DNA of 20,860 nt from an uncultured Treponema sp. (GCA_946611835.1 CAMOEE010000015.1:1-20860); one strand, 5' to 3'. Counted from the first letter of the stretch, positions 7,622-15,587 are shown. The notes: generated by a model not told the origin, from the sequence alone. Translations and numbers: made by a program.

Positions 7622-10600
7622 GTGGCTCTTTTTGTCTTCATCCGGATTATTCGGGGGGTAAGGCCCTTCTTCCCCAGGCTTCTTGGAAAAATTGAGGACA
7701 TTGCCCCTAAGCTTCCTCTTGTCATCCTGCCCCTTCTTTTGATTCCTCTTTTTATGCCCGGCAAGGCTTCGGCCCAGGCAAGGAATTACAATTCTTTTGC
7801 GCTCACCTTATACAATAAGGAGAACGCCCTTTCCGGCGGCAAGGCAAACGACATAGCCTCAACCAATGACGGTATTCTCTGGATTGGAACTTATGAGGGC
7901 TTGTACCGCCACAACGGCCATGAATTCCGCCTTATGAACGAGCTTGATTCCATAAGGGCGGTAAGATGCCTCTATGTTGATGACGAGGGAAGGCTCTTCG
8001 TAGGTACCAACGACAACGGACTTTCGATAGTCATCAACGAGACCGTAATGAATGTCCTTGAGGAAAAGGACGGACTTCCTGCCGATGCCGTCAGAAGCAT
8101 AATCCGTGGCTCAGACGGCCTTTATTATGTCGGAACTGCCGAGGATCTGGCTGTCGTCTCCATTGCTGACGGACTTGGTGTCGTTGCTACCGTTCCCCAG
8201 GTTCAGACGGCCATAACTCTAAGCGCGGACGAAAACGGAAACATTGCCGCCGTGACAGCAAACGGGCTTCTTTGCATCATAAAGCATGCCGCTCTCGTCC
8301 TGTCTTCAAGGAATACAAGAGAGAAATTTACGGCCGCCGCATTTTCTGATGACGGACTGCTTTATGCTGCCACCGAATCAAACAGAATCCTCGTTTTCTC
8401 CCTCTCAAATACAAAAGATGATAATCATAATAGAAAAAAGGGAGACAATGAAATCGAATTCAACATGGAGTCTCTTTCCCAGGTTTCAGTTTCTCAAGTC
8501 TCCGAGATAGACTGCAGCTCCATCCGCCACATCAATTCATTTCATCAATATGACGGCCTGATGTTCGTCTGTGCCGACAACGGGGCCGGCTACATTCAGG
8601 ACGGAATTTTCCGGGAACTTGAAACAGGCAGCTTCAACAACTCAATCGACAACATGTGCGAGGATTATCAGGGAAATTTATGGTTCACTTCCTCAAGGCT
8701 TGGCCTTTTAAAGATGTGCGAGACATCCTTTTCCGAAATCTATGCTTCTGCCGGTCTCCCCGTTTCTGTAGTCAACTCGACGGCCCGTTTCAACGGTGAC
8801 ATGTATTTCGCCACAGACGACGGGCTTTTTGCCTCAAAGGCCAATTCTGCGTCTCCAATAAAAAATTCTCTGACAGCCCTCCTGTCAGGGATTCGTACAC
8901 GCTGCCTTACAGTCGCAAAAGACGGTTCCATGTGGATTTGCACGAAATCAAAGGGAATCATTCATGTCGGGCACGATTCACGGAAGAGCGACGGTATTGG
9001 TGAAATCACCGTGATTGGAGAGGCTCATCAGTTCCGTGTGGCCCTGGAGCTGTCTGACGGAACTCTTGCGGCCGGGACAAGTGACGGCCTGGCCTTCATC
9101 AGGGACGGGAAAATCTTCCACTGGCTGGGCGAAAAATCCGGCTTTGAGAATCCTACGATCCTGACCCTCTGCCAGACTTCTGACGGCATTCTGCTTGCGG
9201 GAACAGACGGAGGCGGACTGGCCGTAATCAGGGACTATAAAATAATACGCCTCATAAAACGCTCTGACGGGCTTTCATCTAATGTCATCCTGCGGACCGT
9301 AAATGATTTTGACAGCGACAATTCGCCCCTGGGTCTTTTTGCCGTCACCAGCAACGCATTGTGCTACATCGATTTTTCGGAGAAGGGTACTGAGGACTTG
9401 GGTGACCCGGACAGCAAAGTTTCCTGCCGTATCCTCTCGAATTTCCCTTTCTCCAACAATTACGATCTGGTCCTCAGAAAGGACGGAAATATCTTTGTCC
9501 TCAGCAGCGCCGGAATTTTCGTGGTCAACCGTGATGAGCTTCTTTCTGACGGAAAACTTGACTACGAGCTTCTGGACCTCAAAAAAGGACTCCGGGGTTC
9601 CCTTACGGCAAATTCATGGAATCATCTTGATGAAAACGGCGACCTTTTCCTTTCCTGTGACACTGGTGTTGCAAAAATCAACCTGAACAATTATGACAGG
9701 ACAGAGCATTCTTACCGAATGCAGCTCAAGTCCGTGATTATCGACGGAAAAAGACACATAGTGCAGAAGGATATTCCCTTCGTGATTCCGGCCGAGGCTG
9801 ACACCATTGAAATCGTGCCGGAAATCATCAACTATTCGATACACACCCCCTACATCAGCCTTTATTTTGAGGGAGTTGACGACAAGCCTCAGGTCTGCCT
9901 TCAGACCGACCTTTCCAGCGTAATCTACACCAATCTTCGTTCCGGAGACTACAAATTCCATATTTCAGTCCTGGACTCAAAGGGGCGGAACACGGTCGAG
10001 GAATCGGTATACACCCTCTCAAAGACATTCCGAATCTACGACAACTGGTGGTTCATGCTCTATACCGTGGGCGTCGCTATGCTTGCGATTGCCTGGCTCA
10101 CCTGGTATGCGACATCAACCCTGCAGGAAAAGCATATCGAAAAACAGCGCCGGGAGATGGAGTCAATCCGAAAGCAGATTCGTATGGGAAACGAGACGAT
10201 TTTCTCAATCGCAAATGCTGTCGAAGCCAGGGACAAAAGCACCGGCCGACATTCTTTCCGCGTGGCAGAATATGCGGTCCTTATAGCCAGGGAACTGGGA
10301 TTTACAGAAGACGAGCAGAATCAAATCCGCCGCACAGGTCTTCTCCACGATATCGGAAAAATCGGAGTTCCTGACAGCGTACTCAACAAACCGGCTCCCC
10401 TGGACGACGATGAGTACAAGATTATGAAAACTCACACCCTGATAGGCGGTGAAATCCTCAAGGACTTTACGCTTATTCCCCATGTAGACGAAGGGGCAAA
10501 GTTTCACCATGAGCGCTATGACGGAACTGGCTATCCCAACGGCCTTAAGGGCGAGGAAATCCCGCTCAATGCAAGAATCATCGGAATCGCCGACGCTTTT

Positions 10601-10786
10601 GACGCAATGACCGCAAACAGAGTTTACAGAAAGGCCCTTGATATGGATTTCGTGAAAAACGAGCTGAGGCAGGGAAGCGGAAGTCAGTTTGATCCTGGCC
10701 TGGTAGAGATAATGCTTGAGCTTATCGAAAAAGGTGAGGTCAATGTTGCCAAGACAATGGCTGAAAGCGGAAGACAGGGGGAGTGA
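7622..10786 (+). CDS. Periplasmic beta-propeller / Y_Y_Y sensor with cytoplasmic HD-GYP phosphodiesterase domain
   Basis: 1054 residues. A hydrophobic signal segment ends near KASAQA (about 47-52). Many two-component-regulator-propeller repeats follow, each with a D/N-G-x-L/I-W/Y-x-G/A-T pattern (NDGILWIGTYEGLYRH, YQGNLWFTSSRLGLL, SDGILLAGTDGGGLAV), then a Y_Y_Y-like domain (about 745-800), one transmembrane helix (809-831), a coiled linker and an HD-GYP domain (His877; His909-Asp910 in HDIGKIG; His962-His963 and the GYP of YDGTGYP at 966-972). HD-GYP enzymes hydrolyse cyclic di-GMP. The metal ligands and GYP motif are all present, so activity is expected. The architecture resembles hybrid two-component propeller sensors with the kinase replaced by a phosphodiesterase. 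The start is GTG 7622, with only a distant AAGG (7607-7610), so the N-terminus is uncertain. It sits one base upstream of the BMP gene. Confidence 0.88.
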   Translation: MALFVFIRIIRGVRPFFPRLLGKIEDIAPKLPLVILPLLLIPLFMPGKASAQARNYNSFALTLYNKENALSGGKANDIASTNDGILWIGTYEGLYRHNGHEFRLMNELDSIRAVRCLYVDDEGRLFVGTNDNGLSIVINETVMNVLEEKDGLPADAVRSIIRGSDGLYYVGTAEDLAVVSIADGLGVVATVPQVQTAITLSADENGNIAAVTANGLLCIIKHAALVLSSRNTREKFTAAAFSDDGLLYAATESNRILVFSLSNTKDDNHNRKKGDNEIEFNMESLSQVSVSQVSEIDCSSIRHINSFHQYDGLMFVCADNGAGYIQDGIFRELETGSFNNSIDNMCEDYQGNLWFTSSRLGLLKMCETSFSEIYASAGLPVSVVNSTARFNGDMYFATDDGLFASKANSASPIKNSLTALLSGIRTRCLTVAKDGSMWICTKSKGIIHVGHDSRKSDGIGEITVIGEAHQFRVALELSDGTLAAGTSDGLAFIRDGKIFHWLGEKSGFENPTILTLCQTSDGILLAGTDGGGLAVIRDYKIIRLIKRSDGLSSNVILRTVNDFDSDNSPLGLFAVTSNALCYIDFSEKGTEDLGDPDSKVSCRILSNFPFSNNYDLVLRKDGNIFVLSSAGIFVVNRDELLSDGKLDYELLDLKKGLRGSLTANSWNHLDENGDLFLSCDTGVAKINLNNYDRTEHSYRMQLKSVIIDGKRHIVQKDIPFVIPAEADTIEIVPEIINYSIHTPYISLYFEGVDDKPQVCLQTDLSSVIYTNLRSGDYKFHISVLDSKGRNTVEESVYTLSKTFRIYDNWWFMLYTVGVAMLAIAWLTWYATSTLQEKHIEKQRREMESIRKQIRMGNETIFSIANAVEARDKSTGRHSFRVAEYAVLIARELGFTEDEQNQIRRTGLLHDIGKIGVPDSVLNKPAPLDDDEYKIMKTHTLIGGEILKDFTLIPHVDEGAKFHHERYDGTGYPNGLKGEEIPLNARIIGIADAFDAMTANRVYRKALDMDFVKNELRQGSGSQFDPGLVEIMLELIEKGEVNVAKTMAESGRQGE

Positions 10787-10787
10787 A

Positions 10788-11992
10788 ATGAATAACAGGT
10801 ACGTTCTTACGATACTTACAGTGGTCGTCGGCGTGATCCTTATGTATTTTATGACGAGCTGGCTTTCCGGCGGCAAAAAGGACGAGGTCCTGAAAGTGGG
10901 TTTTATCTACAACTCTGACATGGCGACAGCCTATTCAATCAATTTTGCCAGGGCTAAGACTGACCTTGAGAATGAGTTCGGAGATAGAATACAGATTTTT
11001 CAAAAATACAACATCAGTGAGACCGGGGAGGCCTGTGAGAAGGCCATAGAGGACCTTGTGGGTGAGGGCTGCAGGATGATTGTGGCCATAAGTTACGGGC
11101 ACGGCTCTGCGACCAAAAAAATGGCTGAGAAATATCCTTCTGTTGAATTTTGCCATGCCACAGGAGACCTTGCCGATGTCGAGCCTGTCTTGCCCAACTA
11201 CCACACCTTTATGGGCACTATCCATGAGGGGCGTTATGTCTGCGGAATCATTGCCGGAATGAAACTGAATGAGCTTATCGCAAGCGGAAAGCTCAAGCGG
11301 AACCGTGCTAAAGTCGGTTATGTCGGGGCTTTCTCCTATGCCGAAGTGATTTCGGGCTACACTGCCTTTTTCCTCGGTGTCAGAAGCGTAGTCCCTGAGG
11401 CGGAGATGCTTGTCCGCTATACTGAGACCTGGAGTAATCATGTAATCGAAAAGAAGACTGCGGAAAAACTGATTGACGAGGGCTGCGTTATCATAAGCCA
11501 GCATTCAGACACATCGGGCCCTGCAATCGCATGCGAGGAAGCCAGCATAAAGAAGGGAAAGACCGTCTTCCATGTCGGATACAACCAGAGCATGACCGAT
11601 GTCGCTCCTACCACATCCCTTGTCTCATGCCGGATTGACTGGAGCCCTTACATCCTCGCTGCGGCCAGGGCCGTCATGAGCGGAAAAAAATCGAGAGGGT
11701 GGTAAAAAGCCCCTACAAGACCTGTGATGCCTCCGCAGGTTTTGACAAGGGCTGGATTGAAATCGTAGGCCTTAACCGCCATATTCTCGCCCCTGGTACC
11801 GAAGAGGAGATTCAGAAGACAATCCGCCTGCTCAAAAATGACAACATAACGGTCTTCAAAGGAAACTATATCGGCGTCAATCCTTTCGACGAAAAGGACA
11901 CCTGGGATTTGCGCGAGCCATTCCCCGAGTGCGAAAAACGCTCCGCTCCAAGTTTCATCTATGTCCTGAAAGATGTTATTACTGTTGAATAG
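10788..11992 (+). pseudogene. BMP/PnrA-type substrate-binding protein, frame interrupted at an A7 run
   Basis: A BMP-family (PnrA/TmpC/Med-like) periplasmic binding protein, the family that binds purine nucleosides and similar ligands. The ATG at 10788 has a strong GGGGGAG one codon upstream, inside the end of the HD-GYP gene. A transmembrane anchor (about 6-26) takes the place of the lipobox cysteine usual in this family. The first frame covers 301 residues and dies at 11703-11705 just after the A7 run 11684-11690. The remaining ~100 residues (from KSPYKTCDASAGFDKGWIEI to the stop at 11990-11992) are intact in the -1 frame. Joined there, the protein is 401 residues, normal size. No ABC permease or ATPase gene is nearby; the partners are a 7TM sensor and a c-di-GMP phosphodiesterase, suggesting a ligand-sensing rather than transport role (inference). 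It could be a true pseudogene, a sequencing indel, or slippage-dependent expression. Confidence 0.75.
11684..11690 (+). other. A7 homopolymer at the frame break (canonical A AAA AAA slippery register)
   Basis: The incoming frame reads GGA AAA AAA TCG, placing the seven As exactly in the X-XXY-YYZ register. A -1 slip, or one extra A, gives ATC GAG AGG GTG GTA and restores the conserved C-terminal part of the binding protein. A 7-bp hairpin with one G-U pair (11720-11740) lies 29 bases downstream, farther than usual for programmed frameshifting, and a purine-rich AGGG lies about 13 bases upstream. Confidence 0.6.
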
Positions 11993-12040
11993 AGCTCAGA
12001 GACATTGAAATAAACTATAGAACTTCCCCCGTTTTTCCCT

Positions 12041-12068
12041 TATACTGTCAAAACGCTCTAAAAAAGGA
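12041..12068 (+). promoter_or_regulatory. -10 box TATACT and ribosome binding site AAGGA for the ATP-grasp gene
   Basis: TATACT at 12041-12046 would start a short leader of about 25 bases holding AAGGA at 12064-12068, nine bases before the ATG at 12078. No convincing -35 box is seen, and there is no clear terminator between the binding-protein gene and this one. Confidence 0.35.
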
Positions 12069-12077
12069 CATCCATAA

Positions 12078-13712
12078 ATGTTTGATACAAAAAAAATCTT
12101 GATACTTGGCGCAGGGCTCATGCAAAAACCCGCAATCCTGGCCGCAAAACATATTGGCTTAAAATCAGTCGTAGTCGACGCAAACAAAAATGCCGTGGCC
12201 GTTCCCCTGGCAGACGAATTCTACCCGATAGACCTCAAGGACCGTGAAGCCCTGCTTGAACTGGCCCAAAAACTCACCAAAAAAGGCGAGCTGAAAGGCG
12301 TTTTCACGGCCGGAACAGACTTTTCCGCAAGCGTGTCATTCGTCGCTGAGAAACTTGGTCTCCCGGCTCACAGCTTCGAGGCCGCCCTGAATGCCAGCGA
12401 CAAAGCCCGGATGCGCTCCTGCTTCGAAAAAGAGGGCGTTCCTTCCCCGAAATTCAAAGAAATCGACGAAAATTTCCTGGACGATGCAAATGGTCTGTCC
12501 GCATCTGATATCGATTTCCCAAAAGTCGTAAAACCCTGCGACAACATGGGCGGGCGGGGCTGCCGTCTGGTGCGCAATCAGGAAGAATTCCATCCCGCAG
12601 TCTCTGCCGCAATCAATAATTCCCGCACTCACAGGGCGATTTTCGAGGACTACATGGAGGGAGCCGAGTTCTCAATCGATTCCGTTGTTTATAACGGCAC
12701 ACTCACAATCACAGGATTCGCCGACCGTCACATCTTCTATCCTCCTTATTTCATCGAGATGGGGCATTCCCTTCCTTCAAGCGTGGATTCAAAAATTAAA
12801 AACGAGCTTATTGCGACCTTTGCTCTGGGAATCAAAGCCCTGGGCCTTACATGCGGTGTGGCAAAGGCCGACATCAAATACACCAGAAAGGGGCCTATGA
12901 TTGGCGAGATTGCGGCCCGTCTTTCAGGCGGCTATATGTCAGGCTGGACTTTCCCCTATTCAAGCGGCATGAACCTCACCGAAGAGGCAATGAAAATCGC
13001 CGTCGGTCAGGAACCTGACTACCTTCTCTCAAACCGGGTCTCCCTTCCATGGCAGCCTCACGAGAGCGTAAAAGGAAAGGCTCAGCCCTTCGAGCTTTAT
13101 GAAATCTCATCAACCCTCGTAAGCACTGAGCGGGCCTGGCTTTCAATCCCGGGTGTCGTCAAAGAAATTTACGGCCTTTCAGAAGTAAAGCAGATTTATG
13201 GTGTCCGTGACCTTCTGCCCCGGGTAAAGGCCGGCGACAAAGTGAGCTTCCCCCGTAACAATGTCGAAAAATGCGGAAATGTCATCGCCGTAGGAATAAA
13301 CAGCGAGCAGGCCTACAAGAGCGCAGAAGAAGCCGTTTCCTCAATCACATTAAGACTTGAGCCTCATAACCCCGAGACCGAAAAATTCCTGCGCGGAGAG
13401 TGCGGGAGCGACGAAAAGGGCTTCCCGCCGTCAGCATTCACATTCGCCCCCAACAGGGAAAACTCGGTCACTGTGGGCGAGGGCACAAAAATTCCCGCCG
13501 GCCGAAAAACAATCGACTTCCTGCCTGAGACACTGATTCCTCTGGCTGATTCCCTCAAGGACTGGAACCACTGCACCCTGAGAAAAACCCTCGAGAAATT
13601 CGACGAGCTGTGTCCCGACCACCCTGACCTGGACGGAAAAGTCTTCTGGAGCGCAATCCTTCGGGCAGGCATTCAGGGAGCGCTATATATTGCCGACAAT
13701 TTAATTAATTAG
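12078..13712 (+). CDS. ATP-grasp ligase-like protein of unknown substrate
   Basis: 544 residues. The N-terminus is a Rossmann-like preATP-grasp domain (ILILGAGLMQKPAILAAK at 7-24; VVVDAN at 31-36), as in PurK, PylC and carbamoyl-phosphate synthase relatives. The ATP-grasp core follows: VKPCDNMGGRGC (151-162) with the ATP-binding Lys152 and glycine-rich loop, FEDYMEGAEFSID (189-201), and KADIKYTRKGPMIGEIAARLSGG (263-285) with the magnesium-binding acidic residues (Asp265, Glu277 likely). ATP-grasp enzymes join a carboxylate to an amine or thiol through an acyl phosphate. About 150 C-terminal residues beyond the core are not recognised and contain a conserved-looking helical end (DWNHCTLRKTLEKFDELCP). 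Start supported by AAGGA. It precedes a cell-wall amidase gene, but a repeat element lies between them, so co-function is only a guess. Its TAG lies inside the repeat's left arm. Confidence 0.82.
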   Translation: MFDTKKILILGAGLMQKPAILAAKHIGLKSVVVDANKNAVAVPLADEFYPIDLKDREALLELAQKLTKKGELKGVFTAGTDFSASVSFVAEKLGLPAHSFEAALNASDKARMRSCFEKEGVPSPKFKEIDENFLDDANGLSASDIDFPKVVKPCDNMGGRGCRLVRNQEEFHPAVSAAINNSRTHRAIFEDYMEGAEFSIDSVVYNGTLTITGFADRHIFYPPYFIEMGHSLPSSVDSKIKNELIATFALGIKALGLTCGVAKADIKYTRKGPMIGEIAARLSGGYMSGWTFPYSSGMNLTEEAMKIAVGQEPDYLLSNRVSLPWQPHESVKGKAQPFELYEISSTLVSTERAWLSIPGVVKEIYGLSEVKQIYGVRDLLPRVKAGDKVSFPRNNVEKCGNVIAVGINSEQAYKSAEEAVSSITLRLEPHNPETEKFLRGECGSDEKGFPPSAFTFAPNRENSVTVGEGTKIPAGRKTIDFLPETLIPLADSLKDWNHCTLRKTLEKFDELCPDHPDLDGKVFWSAILRAGIQGALYIADNLIN

Positions 13713-13818
13713 GAATTCGGAATTCGGAATGCGGAATATTCAAATCAAGGACGAGTGAGCGAAGCGAACAATGTCCCGAAATTAATTCCGAATTCATAAT
13801 TCCGAACTCCGAATTAAT
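13707..13818. repeat. Heptamer-arm repeat element with GC-rich core (AATTCGG / AATTCCG)
   Basis: The left arm holds five 7-bp steps (AATTAGG, AATTCGG, AATTCGG, AATGCGG, AATATTC) at 13707-13741. The right arm holds five (AATTCCG, AATTCAT, AATTCCG, AACTCCG, AATTAAT) at 13784-13818, in perfect 7-base register. The arms are inverted relative to each other. Between them a 42-base core contains GGAC...GTCC and a GAGCGAAGCGAAC stretch. The left arm overlaps the ATP-grasp stop codon and the right arm ends five bases before the amidase ATG. Confidence 0.75.
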
Positions 13819-13823
13819 TTACT

Positions 13824-14852
13824 ATGAAACGACGACTAATTGTTTTTCTAATATTTTCTCTAATAATCAGGGCTTTTGCAGACTCTGCCAGCCTCAACTT
13901 AATCTCCGAGTCTGAGAAGCTTGGTGCCACAGTTTACTGGGATTCTCTTAGCGGCTCAGGTCTCCTTGAAAAGAACGGACATCAGGTTTCCTTCCGGGCA
14001 GGCGACGGTTTTGTCCTCCAGGACTATAAAAAGCTTGCCCTGACGGACGCTCCCGTAATCAGGGACGGAGTCCTCTATGTAACAAAAGCCTTCCTCGACA
14101 GCGCCAACAAGCTTTTTAAGACTGAGAGTGCCGAAAGCAAGGGCTTCAAAATCGGTGCAATCCTGATTGATCCAGGTCACGGAGGCAAGGATCCAGGCGC
14201 CATGATGACCCACACGATAAAGGGCAAGAAACTCACCGTCAGGGAAAAAGATGTCAATCTGGCCGTCGGAAAAATGCTTTACTCACGCCTCAAGGCCGCC
14301 TATCCTGACAAACAGATTCTTATGACCCGAAGCACCGACAAATTCCTCTCCCTTGCAGAGCGCACGGAAATAGCGAACGGAGTCAAGCTGGGGGACAAGG
14401 AAGCGGTCCTCTATGTATCGGTTCATGTCAATTCTTCCCTCGACAAAAAGGCCAGCGGCTATGAGGTCTGGTATCTCTCGCCCGGTTACCGCCGCACAGT
14501 GCTCGAAAAGACCGGTGATGTCGACAAAAACCTTTTCAATGTAATGAATTCCATGATGGAAGAGGAGTACACCACTGAAAGCATCCTTATTGCAAAGTTC
14601 ATCATGGACGGAATCGCAGCCCAGGTTGGCTCACTCTCAAGCCCCCGGGGAATCAAGGCAGAGGAATGGTTTGTCGTCAAAAATTCCAATATGCCGGCAG
14701 TACTCATTGAAGTCGGTTTCCTCTCTAACGAAAAAGAGGCCGCCCTTCTGGCAGACAATTCCTACTTGCAGAAAATGGGTCTGGGAATATATAATGGCCT
14801 GTCAGCCTTTGTCACTCATTTTGAGCGTTCAAGGGGCTTCACGAATCATTAA
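13824..14852 (+). CDS. N-acetylmuramoyl-L-alanine amidase (Amidase_3 family), secreted
   Basis: 342 residues. A zinc amidase that cuts the bond between MurNAc and the stem peptide of peptidoglycan, acting in the periplasm during daughter-cell separation or wall remodelling. A signal peptide is clear (residues 1-19, cleavage after AFA). An N-terminal domain (about 22-100; GATVYWDSLSGSGLLEKNG and VLYVTKAFLDS) resembles the copper-amine-oxidase-N-like substrate-positioning domain. The catalytic domain starts at ILIDPGHGGKDPG. The zinc ligands His119, Glu141 and His201 and the catalytic Glu296 (LIEVGFLSN) are all present, so an active enzyme is expected. The ATG at 13824 has no Shine-Dalgarno sequence because the repeat element runs up to within five bases of it. 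Translation initiation here is therefore unclear. A GerMN-domain gene follows after a second repeat. Confidence 0.92.
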   Translation: MKRRLIVFLIFSLIIRAFADSASLNLISESEKLGATVYWDSLSGSGLLEKNGHQVSFRAGDGFVLQDYKKLALTDAPVIRDGVLYVTKAFLDSANKLFKTESAESKGFKIGAILIDPGHGGKDPGAMMTHTIKGKKLTVREKDVNLAVGKMLYSRLKAAYPDKQILMTRSTDKFLSLAERTEIANGVKLGDKEAVLYVSVHVNSSLDKKASGYEVWYLSPGYRRTVLEKTGDVDKNLFNVMNSMMEEEYTTESILIAKFIMDGIAAQVGSLSSPRGIKAEEWFVVKNSNMPAVLIEVGFLSNEKEAALLADNSYLQKMGLGIYNGLSAFVTHFERSRGFTNH

Positions 14853-14855
14853 TTA

Positions 14856-15012
14856 ATGCATAATGCATAGTGCAAAATGCATAATTATAATGGCGTTACC
14901 GTGCTTCGCACGGTCGGGCTTTCCGGGGTTCCGCTTTCGCTGCATTGCTCCATTCCTTCGCTTTGCTCCGTCATTCCGCAACGGCTTCGCCGCCCCTACA
15001 ATCCCTAACGCA
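14856..15012. repeat. Heptamer array (ATGCATA) followed by GC-rich hairpin region
   Basis: 7-bp steps ATGCATA, ATGCATA, GTGCAAA, ATGCATA, ATTATAA run in register at 14856-14890, starting three bases after the amidase stop. A GC-rich stretch follows with two TTC-apex hairpins: ACCGTGC/GCACGGT (14898-14914, 7 bp) and CGGC/GCCG (14982-14992). Between them is an imperfect 21-base duplication (14936-14956 and 14957-14977) built on TTCGCT...CATTCC. The open frame crossing this region is low-complexity and is not called as a gene. The remaining bases to 15071 show nothing recognisable. Confidence 0.65.
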
Positions 15013-15071
15013 GGAAAATCGAATCCAAGCAACCGCAACAACGATGGCGTTTGGTGTGGCAATAAAAAAAT

Positions 15072-15539
15072 ATGAACTTTAAAAAACTTCTTTCAGACAA
15101 AAAACTTCTCGTAAAACTTTCAATCATCGTGGCATCAATCGTTGTTCTTCTCATACTGATTCACATTTTCTCTCATCTCGGAACGAACAAGCGGGTCTTT
15201 ATTTTCCCAGTCTCTGGCTCTACAAAAACACAAAAAGAAGTACGCTACCTAAGCTCAAAGCCTGTTCAGGGCAAAATCCACTACTATGTAGATGAGCTTG
15301 TCCTTGGCCCATCTTTTTACCGGGGCAGGGCTCTTTTTACTCCCGGAACCCATGTCGAATACTGTTTTTTGCGCGATGATTCTCTCTATGTCGGCCTTTC
15401 CGGGGAGGCAGCCCTTCAGCAGAACGGTGCCGTCTCGCTGGAAGAAGCCGCCGGACTTTTCAAAAAAAACATAAAGAAGAATTTTGCAGGTATCAAAAAT
15501 ATAGAGCTTTTTATCGAGGGAAATTATATTTCCTACTGA
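15072..15539 (+). CDS. Membrane-anchored GerMN-domain protein
   Basis: 155 residues. A short basic N-terminus is followed by one transmembrane helix (about 13-34, very rich in Ile, Val and Leu). The rest, 42-152, has the GerMN (sporulation/germination) fold pattern: RVFIFPVSG, a YLSSKPVQGKIHYYVDELVLGP stretch, a central YVGLSGEAAL strand and a closing IKNIELFIEGNYI. In other bacteria this domain is found in GerM and in envelope proteins linked to peptidoglycan amidases. It lies just downstream of an amidase gene, matching the amidase-GerMN pairing seen in several phyla, so a role in wall remodelling is likely (inference). No Shine-Dalgarno sequence is visible before the ATG, and its promoter is not obvious. 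Co-transcription with the amidase across the repeat is possible. Confidence 0.75.
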   Translation: MNFKKLLSDKKLLVKLSIIVASIVVLLILIHIFSHLGTNKRVFIFPVSGSTKTQKEVRYLSSKPVQGKIHYYVDELVLGPSFYRGRALFTPGTHVEYCFLRDDSLYVGLSGEAALQQNGAVSLEEAAGLFKKNIKKNFAGIKNIELFIEGNYISY

Positions 15540-15558
15540 AAATCAGATTAAATTTTCA

Positions 15559-15587
15559 TTGACAAAATCGCTCATATATTAGATACT
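15559..15587 (+). promoter_or_regulatory. Sigma70 promoter of flaA
   Basis: A consensus TTGACA (15559-15564), a 17-base spacer and GATACT (15582-15587). The leader is about 40 bases and carries AAGGAG at 15621-15626. The perfect -35 fits a strongly expressed structural gene. No sigma28-type flagellar promoter is evident. Confidence 0.65.

Noticed and set aside
10787..10787. Purine riboswitch before the binding-protein gene
   Set aside because: Only one base separates it from the previous stop codon, leaving no room for a leader.
10205..10876. 223-residue open frame on the minus strand
   Set aside because: It lies opposite the HD-GYP coding region and the start of the binding-protein gene, shows no recognisable motif, and is explained by codon use of the real genes.
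10935..11504. 189-residue open frame on the minus strand
   Set aside because: It is antisense to the well-supported BMP-family gene and has no domain signature or ribosome binding site.
72..15012. CRISPR array
   Set aside because: The repeats are 7-bp contiguous units without spacers, no 23-40-base direct repeats occur, and no Cas genes are present.
14863..15075. 70-residue open frame between the amidase and GerMN genes
   Set aside because: It begins inside the ATGCATA array and translates the GC-rich hairpin region; there is no binding site and the protein is low-complexity.
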